Shown: in pieces, positions 47,267-57,212 of the stretch | Layout of the letters: each line of letters opens with the position of its first letter | Position numbering within the stretch: the stretch's first letter is position 1 | Origin: an uncultured Tolumonas sp. | GTDB taxonomy: Bacteria > Pseudomonadota > Gammaproteobacteria > Enterobacterales > Aeromonadaceae | Assembly: GCF_963676665.1 (NCBI RefSeq) | Contig: NZ_OY781378.1 | Location: 712,001-776,000, forward strand | Length of the DNA: 64,000 nucleotides | Reading direction: 5' to 3' | The notes under the pieces: model-generated | What the model was told of the DNA's origin: nothing | The model's database searches: none | Seen by the model: only the letters and a program-made list of their open reading frames with translations | Position numbers and translations under genes: made by a program

Positions 47267-48260
47267 ACAGCGTCATGAAACTGCCCAACTAACGCCGGGC
47301 ACCATATTGAAAACGGCCCGCGAACAACGGGGTATGAGTCAGCAAGATGTGGCTCATTGCCTTAACTTACGTATCTCATTGATTCGTGATATTGAAGAGG
47401 ATCGTTTCGATCAAAAAACGGCCAGCACCTTTACCAGAGGTTATCTGAAAACGTATGCCCGTTTTGTGGGTACTGATGAGCAAGCGGTATTAGCGGCTTA
47501 TGATCGTCTGGGATTGAACGATCAACAATACAGTGAAATGTATAGTTTTTCTGGTCGCACGCAACGCGAAGCGAGTGAACATCGCGTACGTTTCATCTCT
47601 TGGGTTTTGTTTATTGGCTTAGCCGGTTTAGGTGGAACATGGTGGTGGTTACAGCCAGCAGAAGAGCCAGTACCAACTGCAATCAATGAAGCTGGGCAGC
47701 TCGTAGTAAAAGCAACCGATGCTGTTTTGGCGGCAAAACCGAGCGCAGCCCAAGCAACCACTGCTAATCCAGTGGCGACAACCAGTGCTGCTCCTGTAAC
47801 AGCAACCAGCAGTGCCGAAGATACGGCTGAAACATCGACAGATCTACCAGTTGCCGCTGATAATGACGGTCAAGAACCAACGGTTTTATCGAATGCAGCG
47901 GCTGAAGAAAACAGTCAAGAACAAACTAAAATAGTCCCTGCATCGCCAGCTACTGTTGCTTCTACAGAAACTACAAAATCTGAAACTGTAGCTGATTCAA
48001 CAGTTGATGCCTCAATTGCTTTGCAACTGCAATTCAAAGCGTCATGTTGGCTAAGAGTTACTGATGCGTCAGGAAAGTCCTTATTTGAAGGCACTAAAAA
48101 CGCTGGCGATAAAGTTAATGTGTCGGGTAAAGAGCCATTTAGTTTAACGATTGGTGCTCCAAGAGCAGTTTCTGTCTATTTCCATGGGCAGGCTGTTGAT
48201 ATGTCGTCCTACATTCGTCAGGGTGTGGTTGCTCGTTATAAGTTACCGTTGAAGAATTAA
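47256..48260 (+). CDS. rodZ: Cytoskeletal protein RodZ
   Basis: 334 residues from ATG 47256. The N-terminal helix-turn-helix (TPGTILKTAREQRGMSQQDV, then RDIEEDRF and RGYLKTYARFVG) binds MreB; one transmembrane helix is at about residues 113-130 (FISWVLFIGLAGLGGTWWW). A long Ala/Thr/Ser-rich periplasmic linker follows, then a C-terminal beta domain (LQLQFKASCWLRVTDASGKS). RodZ links MreB to the elongasome and keeps rod shape. It is followed 3 nt later by ispG. Confidence 0.95.
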   Translation: MTTEQRHETAQLTPGTILKTAREQRGMSQQDVAHCLNLRISLIRDIEEDRFDQKTASTFTRGYLKTYARFVGTDEQAVLAAYDRLGLNDQQYSEMYSFSGRTQREASEHRVRFISWVLFIGLAGLGGTWWWLQPAEEPVPTAINEAGQLVVKATDAVLAAKPSAAQATTANPVATTSAAPVTATSSAEDTAETSTDLPVAADNDGQEPTVLSNAAAEENSQEQTKIVPASPATVASTETTKSETVADSTVDASIALQLQFKASCWLRVTDASGKSLFEGTKNAGDKVNVSGKEPFSLTIGAPRAVSVYFHGQAVDMSSYIRQGVVARYKLPLKN

Positions 48261-48263
48261 GTT

Positions 48264-49385
48264 ATGAGTCAGCACATTTCACCTATTAAGCGCCGGATCA
48301 GTAAACAGATCATGGTTGGAAATGTACCGGTAGGCGGTAATGCGCCGATATCGGTGCAATCAATGACGAACACGTTGACCACTGATGTGGCAGCGACTGT
48401 AGCGCAAATACAGGCTCTACAGCGTGTTGGTGCAGATATTGTGCGGGTTTCTGTACCCACTATGGATGCAGCAGAAGCATTTAAGCTGATCAAACAGCAA
48501 GTTTCCGTTCCGTTGGTGGCCGATATCCATTTTGACTACCGTATTGCGCTGAAAGTGGCGGAATATGGGGTTGATTGTTTACGTATTAATCCCGGCAATA
48601 TCGGTAAAGAAGACCGTATTCGCTCTGTCGTCGATTGTGCTCGCGATCTGAATATTCCAATCCGAATTGGTGTGAATGGCGGCTCACTCGAAAAAGAGTT
48701 AATGGATAAATACGGTGAACCAACTGCGGAAGCACTGGTTGAATCGGCCATGCGTCATGTTGATATCCTTGATCGACTCAACTTCGACCAATTCAAAGTC
48801 AGTGTAAAAGCATCTGATGTGTTTCTTGCTGTCGATGCTTATCGACTCTTAGCTAAACAGATTGAACAACCATTACATCTGGGCATTACTGAGGCCGGCG
48901 GTTTCCGCTCTGGTGCAGTGAAATCAGCAATTGGCTTGGGTATGTTGCTAGCAGATGGTATTGGCGACACGTTACGCGTGTCATTAGCTGCAGATCCGGT
49001 AGAAGAGATCAAAGTCGGCTTTGATATTCTTAAATCTCTACGTATTCGCGCGCGTGGTATTAATTTTATTGCTTGCCCAACCTGTTCTCGTCAGGAATTT
49101 GATGTCATCAGCACAGTAAACGCTTTAGAAGAGCGTCTGGAAGACATTATTACACCAATGGATGTCTCTATTATTGGCTGTGTTGTGAATGGCCCAGGGG
49201 AAGCATTGGTATCAGATTTAGGTCTGGCGGGTGCGAACCGCAAGAGTGCCTTGTATGAAGACGGTGAACGCGTTGATCGTCTGGATAATGAAAATATTCT
49301 TGATCAGCTCGAGGCTCGTATTAGAGCCAAAGCATCACAGCTGGATCAAGGAAAACGTATTCCGATCCAACAACATCACGAGTAA
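48264..49385 (+). CDS. ispG: 4-hydroxy-3-methylbut-2-enyl diphosphate synthase IspG (GcpE)
   Basis: 373 residues. It catalyses the penultimate step of the MEP isoprenoid pathway, reductive ring opening of MEc[21 protein letters not shown] and [20 protein letters not shown] mark the TIM barrel; the 4Fe-4S ligands are in [13 protein letters not shown] and [17 protein letters not shown]. It sits between rodZ and hisS, the standard order. Confidence 0.97.
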   Translation: MSQHISPIKRRISKQIMVGNVPVGGNAPISVQSMTNTLTTDVAATVAQIQALQRVGADIVRVSVPTMDAAEAFKLIKQQVSVPLVADIHFDYRIALKVAEYGVDCLRINPGNIGKEDRIRSVVDCARDLNIPIRIGVNGGSLEKELMDKYGEPTAEALVESAMRHVDILDRLNFDQFKVSVKASDVFLAVDAYRLLAKQIEQPLHLGITEAGGFRSGAVKSAIGLGMLLADGIGDTLRVSLAADPVEEIKVGFDILKSLRIRARGINFIACPTCSRQEFDVISTVNALEERLEDIITPMDVSIIGCVVNGPGEALVSDLGLAGANRKSALYEDGERVDRLDNENILDQLEARIRAKASQLDQGKRIPIQQHHE

Positions 49386-49420
49386 CAAAGAGACCGTTTT
49401 TTCGTTACTCAGTTAGCAGG

Positions 49421-49450
49421 TTGTACCTGTCTTTTTAAACTCCCTATAAT
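49421..49450 (+). promoter_or_regulatory. Sigma70-type promoter of hisS
   Basis: TTGTAC at 49421-49426, an 18-nt spacer and TATAAT at 49445-49450, 36 nt before the hisS GTG. hisS in E. coli also has its own promoter within this gene block. Confidence 0.7.
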
Positions 49451-49485
49451 GTGGGCAGTTTTGTATTAGAAATTTGAGAATTATT

Positions 49486-50763
49486 GTGGCTAAACAAATT
49501 CAGGCTATTCGTGGAATGAATGATTGTCTACCGGAACAAACACCGGTCTGGCAAATGCTCGAAGAAACTTTACGACGTGTCGTTTCTTCTTATGGTTATT
49601 CTGAAGTGCGGATGCCGATTGTCGAAGTGACTAATCTGTTTCAACGCGCCATCGGTGAAGTGACCGATGTAGTTGAAAAAGAAATGTACACGTTTAATGA
49701 CCGTAATGGTGACAGTCTGACTCTGCGTCCTGAAGGAACCGCCGGTTGCGTTCGTGCCTGTATCGAACATGGCTTGGTTTACAATCAGGAACGTCGGTTA
49801 TGGTATGTAGGGCCAATGTTCCGCCATGAACGTCCGCAAAAAGGCCGTTATCGTCAATTCCATCAGTTTGGTGTGGAAGTGTTTGGTCTGAATGGACCAG
49901 ATATCGATGCCGAATTGATCATGCTGACTGCTCGTTTGTGGCGTGAGTTAGGTATTGAACAGTTCACTACTTTACAGCTGAATACATTAGGTTCTTCTGC
50001 AGAGCGAGCTGCTTATCGTGATGCTCTGGTTGTGTTTCTTGAACAACACAAAGATGCACTCGATGAAGAAAGTAAACGTCGGATGTACTCTAATCCACTG
50101 CGTGTACTGGATACGAAAAGTCCGCAGGTGCAAGAAATTTTGCAGCACGCGCCAACATTGACGGATTATTTCGGTGAAGAAACCAAAGCGCACTTTAGTG
50201 GATTGAAAGCGTTGCTTGATGCAGCTGGAATTGCTTATCAAGTTAATGAACGTTTGGTTCGTGGCTTAGACTATTACAATTACACCGTATTTGAATGGGT
50301 GACTGATAGCCTTGGTGCACAGGGGACTATCTGTGGTGGTGGTCGTTATGATGGTCTGGTTGAACAACTAGGCGGTCAAGCAACTCCTGCCGTGGGTTTT
50401 GCAATGGGTCTGGAACGTTTGACTCTGATGCTTGAAACCTTGGAGAAAATCCATAATCTGCCAGCTACTGTTGATGTCTATATCTGCATGGCAGGTGAGG
50501 GGACTCTATCAGCTGGTTTGCTGCTGGCTGAGCACATACGAAATGAACGTCCGCAGTTACGTGTAATGACGCATTGCGGCGGTGGTAATTTTAAAAAGCA
50601 GATGAAACGAGCTGACAAAGTTGCAGCCAGAATCGCATTGATTTTGGGTGAAACGGAAGTTGCGGAACAAAAAGTCACCGTTAAATTTTTACGTGATCAA
50701 ATAGAACAGCAAACGATTGCTGTTGCAGCATTGTTACCGATACTGGATCAGCTGGGAGAATAA
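49486..50763 (+). CDS. hisS: Histidyl-tRNA synthetase
   Basis: 425 residues. The GTG start at 49486 gives the N-terminus [16 protein letters not shown], as in E. coli, which also uses GTG; an upstream TTG (49474) is in frame but less likely. Class II motifs: motif 2 [20 protein letters not shown], histidine loops [16 protein letters not shown] and [17 protein letters not shown], motif 3 [14 protein letters not shown]. It charges tRNA-His. Followed 2 nt later by yfgM. Confidence 0.97.
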   Translation: MAKQIQAIRGMNDCLPEQTPVWQMLEETLRRVVSSYGYSEVRMPIVEVTNLFQRAIGEVTDVVEKEMYTFNDRNGDSLTLRPEGTAGCVRACIEHGLVYNQERRLWYVGPMFRHERPQKGRYRQFHQFGVEVFGLNGPDIDAELIMLTARLWRELGIEQFTTLQLNTLGSSAERAAYRDALVVFLEQHKDALDEESKRRMYSNPLRVLDTKSPQVQEILQHAPTLTDYFGEETKAHFSGLKALLDAAGIAYQVNERLVRGLDYYNYTVFEWVTDSLGAQGTICGGGRYDGLVEQLGGQATPAVGFAMGLERLTLMLETLEKIHNLPATVDVYICMAGEGTLSAGLLLAEHIRNERPQLRVMTHCGGGNFKKQMKRADKVAARIALILGETEVAEQKVTVKFLRDQIEQQTIAVAALLPILDQLGE

Positions 50764-50765
50764 TA

Positions 50766-51419
50766 GTGGACATATATAATTCAGAAGAACAACAAGTTGA
50801 AGCTATCAAATCTTGGTGGCAAGAAAATGGTAAGTCCATTATTGCTGGTGTTGTGATCGGGTTCGTTGGGTTATTTGGCTGGCGTTATTACAACAGCTAT
50901 GTGCAACAACGTAGTGAAGCATCGGCAGCTGCATATCAACAAGTGATGCAAGTATTAGCCGAGCAGCATGAGAAGGGATTTAGTGCTGTTAGCAAGTTCA
51001 TTGCCGATCATGGTAGTGATACCTATGGTGATCTTGCAGCATTACAATTGTCGGCCGACGCAGTGAAAGCTAATAAATTGGAATTAGCTGCAGAACAGTT
51101 ACGTCGCGTGGCTGAACATGGTGTTGATGATGAGTTTAAGCCTGTTGCGGGAATCCGTTTAGCTCGTGTATTACTGGCAATGAATAAACCAGCCGATGCA
51201 TTGAAAGCACTGGATGCGGTAACCGCTGAGCAATATAAAGCAACTGTTGCTGAAGTCAGGGGCGATGCATTATTGGCATCAGCACAACCTGAAAAAGCTC
51301 GCGCAGCATATGTTGTTGCATTGCAAGCCAGTAAAAATGGTGCAAATCCTGTTTTACAGATGAAACTTGATGATCTTTCTGTAGCCGGCGAAAAAGCTGA
51401 TACACCTAAAGCGAAATAA
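50766..51419 (+). CDS. yfgM: Periplasmic chaperone-like inner membrane protein YfgM
   Basis: 217 residues, GTG start. The short cytoplasmic N-terminus (MDIYNSEEQQVEAIKSWWQE) leads into one transmembrane helix (SIIAGVVIGFVGLFGWRYYN, about residues 25-44), then TPR-like helices rich in Ala. YfgM associates with the SecYEG translocon and PpiD and shares clients with SurA, Skp and DegP. Position between hisS and bamB is conserved. Confidence 0.93.
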   Translation: MDIYNSEEQQVEAIKSWWQENGKSIIAGVVIGFVGLFGWRYYNSYVQQRSEASAAAYQQVMQVLAEQHEKGFSAVSKFIADHGSDTYGDLAALQLSADAVKANKLELAAEQLRRVAEHGVDDEFKPVAGIRLARVLLAMNKPADALKALDAVTAEQYKATVAEVRGDALLASAQPEKARAAYVVALQASKNGANPVLQMKLDDLSVAGEKADTPKAK

Positions 51420-51439
51420 AGCGAAGGATGGTGAACCTA

Positions 51440-52618
51440 ATGCATAAAGGTTGGCAAAAATTTAGCTGTCTATTGCTGGGGAGTGTATTGCTCTATGGCT
51501 GTAGTTCAGAAGAAGATGTCATTAAGATGGCTGACGTACCTGTTGTTGAATCAGCTTTTCATCCAGAGACAGCTTGGAGTAGTGGGGTTGGCTCTGGCGT
51601 CGGCAAATTTTATTCGCACCTGCAACCGGTTATTGTTGGCGATAATATTTTTGCTGCATCGCGGGATGGCCGCGTTTATGCCTTTGAAAAGCTGAGTGGG
51701 AAAAAACTGTGGAGCGTTGATCTGAGCGATCAACCTTTCTATGAAGAAAAACGCAGTGCCCGTTTATCTGGCGGTCTTGCGGCAGCCGATGGCCGTATTT
51801 ATGTTGGGTCAGAAAACGGACAAATGTTGGCGTTAAAACAAGAAACTGGCGAACTGGTTTGGCACACTGATGTTGGCGGTGAAGTTCTGGCGACACCAGC
51901 AACTGACTCTGGAAAAGTTGTAATCTCTACTGGCGCAGGGCAACTACTGGCGTTGGATGGTGAAACCGGCAAGATAGATTGGACGGTCACCAGTGAACAA
52001 CCTAATTTGACATTGCGTGGTACTGCAGCGCCTGTCATTGCTGCTGGTGGTGTACTGTATGGTCGCGCTGATGGTAAAATTGGCATCGTACTGCTACAAA
52101 ATGGCCAGTTAGTTAACGAAACTCGTGTCGCGACACCGCATGGACAGACTGACCTTGATCGAATTGTCGATGTTGATGCTGAGCCGGTGATTGTTGATGA
52201 TGAGCTTTACGCTGTTGCTTACAATGGCCAGTTAATTTCCCGTAAATTGATTTCCGGGGATGAATTATGGAAGCGTAAATATGCGTCTTATCAAAATATG
52301 GGTATTGGTGTAAATGACATTGCCATCACCGATTCCAAATCTCATATTTATTTGATTGACCGTTCAACGGGCACAGAGAAATGGTCCAATACTCAATTGG
52401 AATATCGAAATCTGACTGCGCCGTTGGTATTAGGCGACTATATTGTAGTAGGTGATAATGAAGGTTATCTCTACTGGATTTCGCAAACAACGGGTAAAAT
52501 TGCTGCTATGCAGGAAGTCGATAGTGCTGGCTTGTATGCAACACCCATTATCGATGGGGATTTGATCTATATTCAAACCCGCGGCGGCGAACTGGTTGCA
52601 ATTAAACGTCCGTCATAA
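51440..52618 (+). CDS. bamB: Outer membrane protein assembly lipoprotein BamB
   Basis: About 392 residues from ATG 51440; an ATG at 51428 is in frame but abuts the AAGG ribosome site. Lipoprotein signal peptide with lipobox LYGC. It forms an eight-bladed PQQ-type beta-propeller, with repeats such as VYAFEKLSGKKLWSVDLSDQ, GQMLALKQETGELVWHTDVG and GQLLALDGETGKIDWTV. BamB is a scaffold subunit of the BAM complex that inserts beta-barrel proteins. Confidence 0.96.
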   Translation: MHKGWQKFSCLLLGSVLLYGCSSEEDVIKMADVPVVESAFHPETAWSSGVGSGVGKFYSHLQPVIVGDNIFAASRDGRVYAFEKLSGKKLWSVDLSDQPFYEEKRSARLSGGLAAADGRIYVGSENGQMLALKQETGELVWHTDVGGEVLATPATDSGKVVISTGAGQLLALDGETGKIDWTVTSEQPNLTLRGTAAPVIAAGGVLYGRADGKIGIVLLQNGQLVNETRVATPHGQTDLDRIVDVDAEPVIVDDELYAVAYNGQLISRKLISGDELWKRKYASYQNMGIGVNDIAITDSKSHIYLIDRSTGTEKWSNTQLEYRNLTAPLVLGDYIVVGDNEGYLYWISQTTGKIAAMQEVDSAGLYATPIIDGDLIYIQTRGGELVAIKRPS

Positions 52619-52640
52619 TTCGGACTGTATGTTTGTTTAT

Positions 52641-52665
52641 AGCCCCTGATCTGGTATCAGGGGCT
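52641..52665 (+). terminator. Hairpin between bamB and der
   Basis: A 10-bp stem AGCCCCTGAT/ATCAGGGGCT with a 5-nt loop, 22 nt after the bamB stop, followed by a weak T-rich stretch. It may terminate or attenuate read-through into der. Confidence 0.65.
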
Positions 52666-52693
52666 TCTGTTTATTTAATAATTGAGGTTTTAT

Positions 52694-54187
52694 ATGACCC
52701 CTGTGGTAGCCCTGGTGGGACGCCCGAACGTTGGCAAGTCCACATTATTTAATCGTCTGACGCGTAGCCGGGACGCACTGGTGGCTGATTTTCCAGGATT
52801 AACGCGTGACCGTAAATACGGTCAGGCAGTCGTCGATGACATGAATTTTATTGTCGTTGATACCGGCGGGATTGATGGTTCCGAAGAAGGTATCGAAGTC
52901 AAAATGGCTGAACAATCGCTACAAGCGATTGATGAGTCTGATGTGGTGTTATTTATGGTTGATGCCCGAGCGGGTGTTACCAGTGCAGATATTGGTATTG
53001 CTAACCATCTGCGTCGCCAAAAGAAAAAGGTATTTCTGGTCGCGAATAAAACAGACGGTTTGGATGGAGATGCTCATTGTGCTGACTTTTACAGCCTGGC
53101 ACTGGGTGAAGTTTATCAAATCGCGGCTTCGCATGGCCGTGGTGTAACAGCATTGCTGGAAAAAGCACTGGCGCCGTTCTTTGAAGAGTTAACTGGGAAG
53201 TCACCAGAAGAAGAAGCGGAAGACGAAGATGCGGCTTACTGGGCTGCATTGGAAGGTACCGATGTTGAAGTCGAATCAGAAGAAGACGAATTTACTGGTG
53301 AAGATCGTTATGCAGATTTACCGATTAAATTCGCTATTATCGGTCGACCAAACGTTGGTAAGTCAACGTTAACCAATCGCATGTTAGGCGAAGATCGCGT
53401 TATTGTATTCGATTTGCCAGGTACTACCCGCGATTCTATTTACATTCCGCTGGAGCGTGATGAACAACAATACATCGTTATTGATACTGCGGGTGTGCGT
53501 AAGAAGAAAAAAATCTACGAAACCGTCGAAAAATTCTCCGTTGTTAAAACATTGCAAGCGATTGAAGACGCCAACGTAGTATTGTTATTGATTGATGCTC
53601 GCGAAGGCGTATCTGATCAAGATTTAAGTTTGTTAGGTTTTACTCTGCATTCTGGTCGTTCGATAGTTATTGCAGTTAACAAATGGGACGGTTTAGACCA
53701 GGACACGAAAGAGAAAATCAAAGAAGACTTAGAGCGTCGTCTTGGTTTTGTTGATTTTGCTCGTGTGCATTTCATCTCTGCGTTGCATGGCTCTGGTGTG
53801 GGTAACTTGTTTGATTCAATTCAGGAAGCTTACCGTTCAGCAACTAAACGTATCAGTACTTCGATGCTGACCCGTATCATGAACATGGCCGCTGAAGATC
53901 ATCAGCCACCATTGGTACGTGGACGCCGTGTGAAACTGAAATATGCGCATGCTGGTGGTTATAATCCACCACGGATCATTATTCATGGTAATCAGGTTAA
54001 AGACTTACCTGAATCGTATAAGCGTTATCTGATTAACTATTACCGTAAGTCACTTAAGATCATGGGTACGCCTATCCATATTGAATTCCAGGAAGGTGAT
54101 AACCCATTTGAAGGGCGACGCAATAAGTTGACTCAAACTCAGATCCGCAAACGTCGCCGTATGATGAGTTTTGTTAAGAAAGGGTAA
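52694..54187 (+). CDS. der: Ribosome assembly GTPase Der (EngA)
   Basis: 497 residues from ATG 52694. Two tandem GTPase domains: the first with [17 protein letters not shown] and [11 protein letters not shown], the second with [45 protein letters not shown] and NKWD. An acidic linker (about residues 165-205) joins them and a C-terminal KH-like domain follows. It acts in late 50S subunit assembly. It closes the conserved block with the zinc-ribbon gene after it. Confidence 0.97.
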   Translation: MTPVVALVGRPNVGKSTLFNRLTRSRDALVADFPGLTRDRKYGQAVVDDMNFIVVDTGGIDGSEEGIEVKMAEQSLQAIDESDVVLFMVDARAGVTSADIGIANHLRRQKKKVFLVANKTDGLDGDAHCADFYSLALGEVYQIAASHGRGVTALLEKALAPFFEELTGKSPEEEAEDEDAAYWAALEGTDVEVESEEDEFTGEDRYADLPIKFAIIGRPNVGKSTLTNRMLGEDRVIVFDLPGTTRDSIYIPLERDEQQYIVIDTAGVRKKKKIYETVEKFSVVKTLQAIEDANVVLLLIDAREGVSDQDLSLLGFTLHSGRSIVIAVNKWDGLDQDTKEKIKEDLERRLGFVDFARVHFISALHGSGVGNLFDSIQEAYRSATKRISTSMLTRIMNMAAEDHQPPLVRGRRVKLKYAHAGGYNPPRIIIHGNQVKDLPESYKRYLINYYRKSLKIMGTPIHIEFQEGDNPFEGRRNKLTQTQIRKRRRMMSFVKKG

Positions 54188-54208
54188 CTACTCTTAAGGA
54201 GAGGTGAA

Positions 54209-54439
54209 ATGGCTTATCAAATCACCTGTCCTTCTTGTCAGCAAGAAGGACTTGATCCACGGTTTTCTACAACAACCTGTGTTCACTGTGCAAAACAGTT
54301 TAGCCTGGTCGCTTGTTGCCCCACATGTCATGCTGAACTCGAGCGTTTACAAGCATGTGGTGCCGTGGATTATTTTTGTAACAGCTGTAATTCCATGATT
54401 TCCAAACGGCAAGCTGAATATAAACTCACACCCGTTTGA
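54209..54439 (+). CDS. yfgJ: Small zinc-ribbon protein (YfgJ family)
   Basis: 76 residues with three Cys pairs (ITCPSCQQEG, TTCVHCAKQ, ACCPTCHAELERLQACGAVD) and a fourth pair in FCNSCNSMIS, the pattern of two rubredoxin-like zinc ribbons. E. coli yfgJ occupies the same place after der and ends in a similar ACGAVDYFC segment. Function unknown. AGGAG at about 54197-54201 precedes the ATG. Confidence 0.88.
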   Translation: MAYQITCPSCQQEGLDPRFSTTTCVHCAKQFSLVACCPTCHAELERLQACGAVDYFCNSCNSMISKRQAEYKLTPV

Positions 54440-54451
54440 AAATTGAAAAAT

Positions 54452-54482
54452 AAAAAAGCCGGATATTTAATCCGGCTTTTTT
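54452..54482. terminator. Bidirectional terminator between yfgJ and grcA
   Basis: A 13-bp perfect stem with GCCGGAT core (54452-54464 and 54470-54482), 5-nt loop, an A6 run on the left and a T6 run on the right. It works for the + strand yfgJ unit and the - strand grcA. Confidence 0.92.
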
Positions 54483-54510
54483 GTCTGTTCGTCTGGCAAC
54501 AACGAGCAAA

Positions 54511-54891
54511 TTACAGTGATTGAGTAAATGTGCGGGTGATCACATCGCGTTGCTGTTCTGGAGTCAGTGCGTTGAAGCGAACTGCATAACCAGATACACG
54601 AATTGTCAGCTGTGGATATTTTTCTGGATTCGCAACAGCATCTTCCAGTGTTTCACGGCGCAGAACGTTTACGTTTAAATGCTGACCACCTTCAACCTGT
54701 GGCGCAAAGCTCATTGGCACTTCACGAAATTCAATGTTACCTAGAGACTCAACAGCTACAACCTGATCTTCGGTATAGCGTGGATCTTTAGAACACAGGC
54801 AACGAGCTTCCTGCTTTGCTTCATCCAGTAACCAGAAAGAATTGATCAGATCTGCATTAGCTGCCTGAGTGATTTGAATACCCTTAACCAT
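54511..54891 (-). CDS. grcA: Autonomous glycyl radical cofactor GrcA (YfiD)
   Basis: 126 residues. The C-terminus carries the glycyl radical motif [20 protein letters not shown], almost the same as the end of pyruvate formate-lyase; GrcA rescues oxygen-damaged PflB by supplying a new radical domain. The N-terminal half ([20 protein letters not shown]) is typical of GrcA. A perfect FNR box lies 180 nt upstream, as expected for an anaerobically induced gene. Confidence 0.96.
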   Translation of the reverse strand: MVKGIQITQAANADLINSFWLLDEAKQEARCLCSKDPRYTEDQVVAVESLGNIEFREVPMSFAPQVEGGQHLNVNVLRRETLEDAVANPEKYPQLTIRVSGYAVRFNALTPEQQRDVITRTFTQSL

Positions 54892-55226
54892 GATATATAC
54901 CTCGATAGTTTGGGGCGATTCTTGTCACATATACAAGAAAAAGTGCCCCGTTATGTCAGGGGATTAAACCGGCTTGGTTTAATCATGTATCTTTGATGCT
55001 ACATTAGTAAATTTACGAACTATGTGCAAGGGCATACCCATACAAAGCTGAGGTCTATTCCTCTTAAAGCTTGATCTGAATCAATAAACATGCATTTTGT
55101 ATCTAGTATTAAAAATGTGGAGAAAGTTTCACATCATTTTCTTGTAATTTTACTACATATTTGACTGATCCCGTTTAATGGCGAAGTAAGCTAAAATAGC
55201 GTTTTGATGCGGAGCGGGAGAGCAAA
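54892..55226. other. 335-nt divergent intergenic region grcA/ung
   Basis: No gene seen. It contains the FNR box at 55071-55084 listed separately, and probably a long grcA leader of about 145 nt if transcription starts about 41 bp from the centre of the box. A/T-rich sequence upstream of ung should hold its promoter, which I cannot fix. Confidence 0.7.
55071..55084. promoter_or_regulatory. FNR binding site upstream of grcA
   Basis: TTGATCTGAATCAA is a perfect match to the FNR consensus TTGATnnnnATCAA. It sits between grcA and ung; grcA (yfiD) is a classic FNR-activated gene in E. coli. Confidence 0.88.
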
Positions 55227-55898
55227 ATGCAAACGTGGAGTGATGTGCTGGGGAAAGAAAAACAGCAGGCGTATTTTCAAGAAACAATGAATTTTGTTCG
55301 ACATGAACGCGAATCAGGCAAGACGATTTACCCACCATCCTCTGATGTATTTAATGCTTTCAAATATACAGAATTTGCTGATGTCAAAGTGGTTATTTTA
55401 GGCCAAGACCCCTACCACGGGCCTAACCAAGCGCATGGACTTTGTTTTTCCGTGTTGCCGGGTGTTGCTGTGCCGCCCTCTCTGGTAAATATTTACAAAG
55501 AGCTACAACGTGATATTCCAGGGTTTGAAACGCCTAAACATGGTTATCTCCTGTCATGGGCAGAGCAGGGGGTTTTGTTATTAAACACCGTTTTAACGGT
55601 AGAAGCAGGAAAAGCGCACTCGCATGCTGCGCTAGGCTGGGAAACATTTACGGATCGCGTTATTGCGAGTCTGAATGAGTCGCGGGATGGTTTGGTCTTT
55701 TTGCTGTGGGGAAATCATGCGCAGAAAAAAGGACAATATATCGATCGTCAACGACATCATGTCTTAATGGCGCCACATCCAAGCCCGTTATCGGCACATC
55801 GCGGTTTTCTGGGCTGTGGGCATTTTTCTAAAACAAATCAATATTTAGCTGATAGCGGAAAAACGCAAATAAACTGGCAAATCCCATTGATTGCGTGA
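55227..55898 (+). CDS. ung: Uracil-DNA glycosylase (family 1)
   Basis: 223 residues. [18 protein letters not shown] contains the catalytic Asp of the water-activating loop, and [15 protein letters not shown] the His-containing minor-groove loop; [17 protein letters not shown] lies between. It removes uracil from DNA. GGAGCGGGAGAG precedes the ATG. Usual length and no oddities. Confidence 0.97.
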   Translation: MQTWSDVLGKEKQQAYFQETMNFVRHERESGKTIYPPSSDVFNAFKYTEFADVKVVILGQDPYHGPNQAHGLCFSVLPGVAVPPSLVNIYKELQRDIPGFETPKHGYLLSWAEQGVLLLNTVLTVEAGKAHSHAALGWETFTDRVIASLNESRDGLVFLLWGNHAQKKGQYIDRQRHHVLMAPHPSPLSAHRGFLGCGHFSKTNQYLADSGKTQINWQIPLIA

Positions 55899-55996
55899 CA
55901 GTGTTTGCACATTTACGTTTAGGTCCGCGACTGAGAATAAAATTTACTATAATTCTTTAATTGTCATCTTTGGTCTTTTGTTCAGGAGCGTGCACC

Positions 55997-56539
55997 ATGT
56001 TGGATATTTTGCACCAAGATCACCTCAACATTTCCAGATTACTGAATGTGTTGCGTGACAAACTGGCTGCTTTGCGCAGCGAAAAAACGATACGCTTCGA
56101 TTTGCTTAAAGATGCACTGAGTTATTTAAGTGAAGTGTCAGATACGCGCCATCATCCGCGCGAAGATCTGATTTATGATTATTATGTTGCTTATCGGTGT
56201 AGTGATCCGACAAGTGTAACGTCTGAACTTAAAGATCAACATAAACAGATCGTGAGTAGTGGTGAAAGTCTACGTGAAATGGTTGATATGATCCTGATGG
56301 ATGCCGTCATTCCACTGGAGCATGTTGCTTTAGCCTTAGAGCAATTCATCGTGTTGCAACAACAGCACTTAGATTATGAAGAAAGCATCGTTTTCCCGCT
56401 ATTACGGCAGGCCATGACAGAAGATGATTGGCGTCATCTTGAGCATAATTGGGCAAATATGACCAGTGATGATCCACTGTTCGGGCGACAAGTCGCCGAA
56501 CGTTATCAAGATCTGGCTATGCAGTTATTATCCGCCTGA
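55997..56539 (+). CDS. Hemerythrin-domain (HHE) protein
   Basis: 180 residues from ATG 55997 (CAGGAG 8 nt upstream). A four-helix hemerythrin-like domain with the metal-binding residues in LHQDHLNISRLLNVL, TRHHPREDLIYDYYV, LKDQHKQIV and QQHLDYEESIVFPLLRQAM. Such proteins bind a di-iron centre and are linked to oxygen or nitric oxide sensing and iron handling. Single gene with its own terminator; role here unknown. Confidence 0.87.
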   Translation: MLDILHQDHLNISRLLNVLRDKLAALRSEKTIRFDLLKDALSYLSEVSDTRHHPREDLIYDYYVAYRCSDPTSVTSELKDQHKQIVSSGESLREMVDMILMDAVIPLEHVALALEQFIVLQQQHLDYEESIVFPLLRQAMTEDDWRHLEHNWANMTSDDPLFGRQVAERYQDLAMQLLSA

Positions 56540-56555
56540 ATGTCGATTTAAAAAT

Positions 56556-56586
56556 AAAAAATGGCGCTGATTAGCGCCATTTTTTT
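56556..56586. terminator. Bidirectional terminator after the hemerythrin gene
   Basis: An 8-bp GC-rich stem ATGGCGCT/AGCGCCAT extended by A/T pairs on both sides, with loop GATT and T-runs for both directions. It reaches the stop of the convergent small gene. Confidence 0.9.
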
Positions 56587-56774
56587 CAATTCAGTGAAAC
56601 ATCATTGATGCTTAACTCATAGTTCAAATCGATAGACTGTAACTCTCGTTGTAAACGATATCTGTCTTTTAAGGCTTCGATTTCTCTCCATTTGCGTTTT
56701 TTGTTTGCTTGGCGTTGACGTACATCAGTGTCGCTGACGGTCAGCTCTTCTGTTTCCAGTGAGAACCTATCCAT
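56586..56774 (-). CDS. Small DUF3545-family protein
   Basis: 62 residues from ATG 56774, preceded on its strand by a strong GAGGGGG site at proper distance. The Arg/Lys-rich centre (RQRQANKKRKWREIEALKDR) and acidic ends match DUF3545 proteins, common in gammaproteobacteria and of unknown function. Longer in-frame starts (to 56837) lack a ribosome site. Confidence 0.78.
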   Translation of the reverse strand: MDRFSLETEELTVSDTDVRQRQANKKRKWREIEALKDRYRLQRELQSIDLNYELSINDVSLN

Positions 56775-57212
56775 GGAACTACCCCCTCGTCTCAAACTAA
56801 AGAACGTACAAACTATAATAAGCATTTTGTAGGCCAAAATTCATTTATGCATAACCAAATGAGTTTTGGCGTATTGCGGGAATTAACCCGCTAACTTGTA
56901 TCCCGACAAGTACTTTCCGTATATCACAGCTCATATAAAACTAAAATACTGAGATGACAAAACTATTACAGACCTCAAAAGGTGAAAATAGACCTGCTGA
57001 TTATCGAGCGAAGGGGTAGGATAGTTCTTATAGTTTCATTAGAAGACTGGTAGGCATAAAATGCATAATAAATTTATATTTTGAATATATATGCTGCTTA
57101 GTTAAAAAAATATCAATAATAATTTTGTATTTAAAGCCGATGCTGGTATTTTTCCGGGTATCATTTTTGCAATGAATTTTTGTGTTCAGCGATTATTGGG
57201 AAAGGCTCATAT
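56775..57212. other. 438-nt intergenic region before the amino acid ABC transporter
   Basis: No gene seen. AT-rich sequence at 57061-57096 (GCATAATAAATTTAT and TTTTGAATATATATGC) weakly resembles paired ArgR boxes, which would suit a basic amino acid transporter. The match is partial. Confidence 0.5.
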
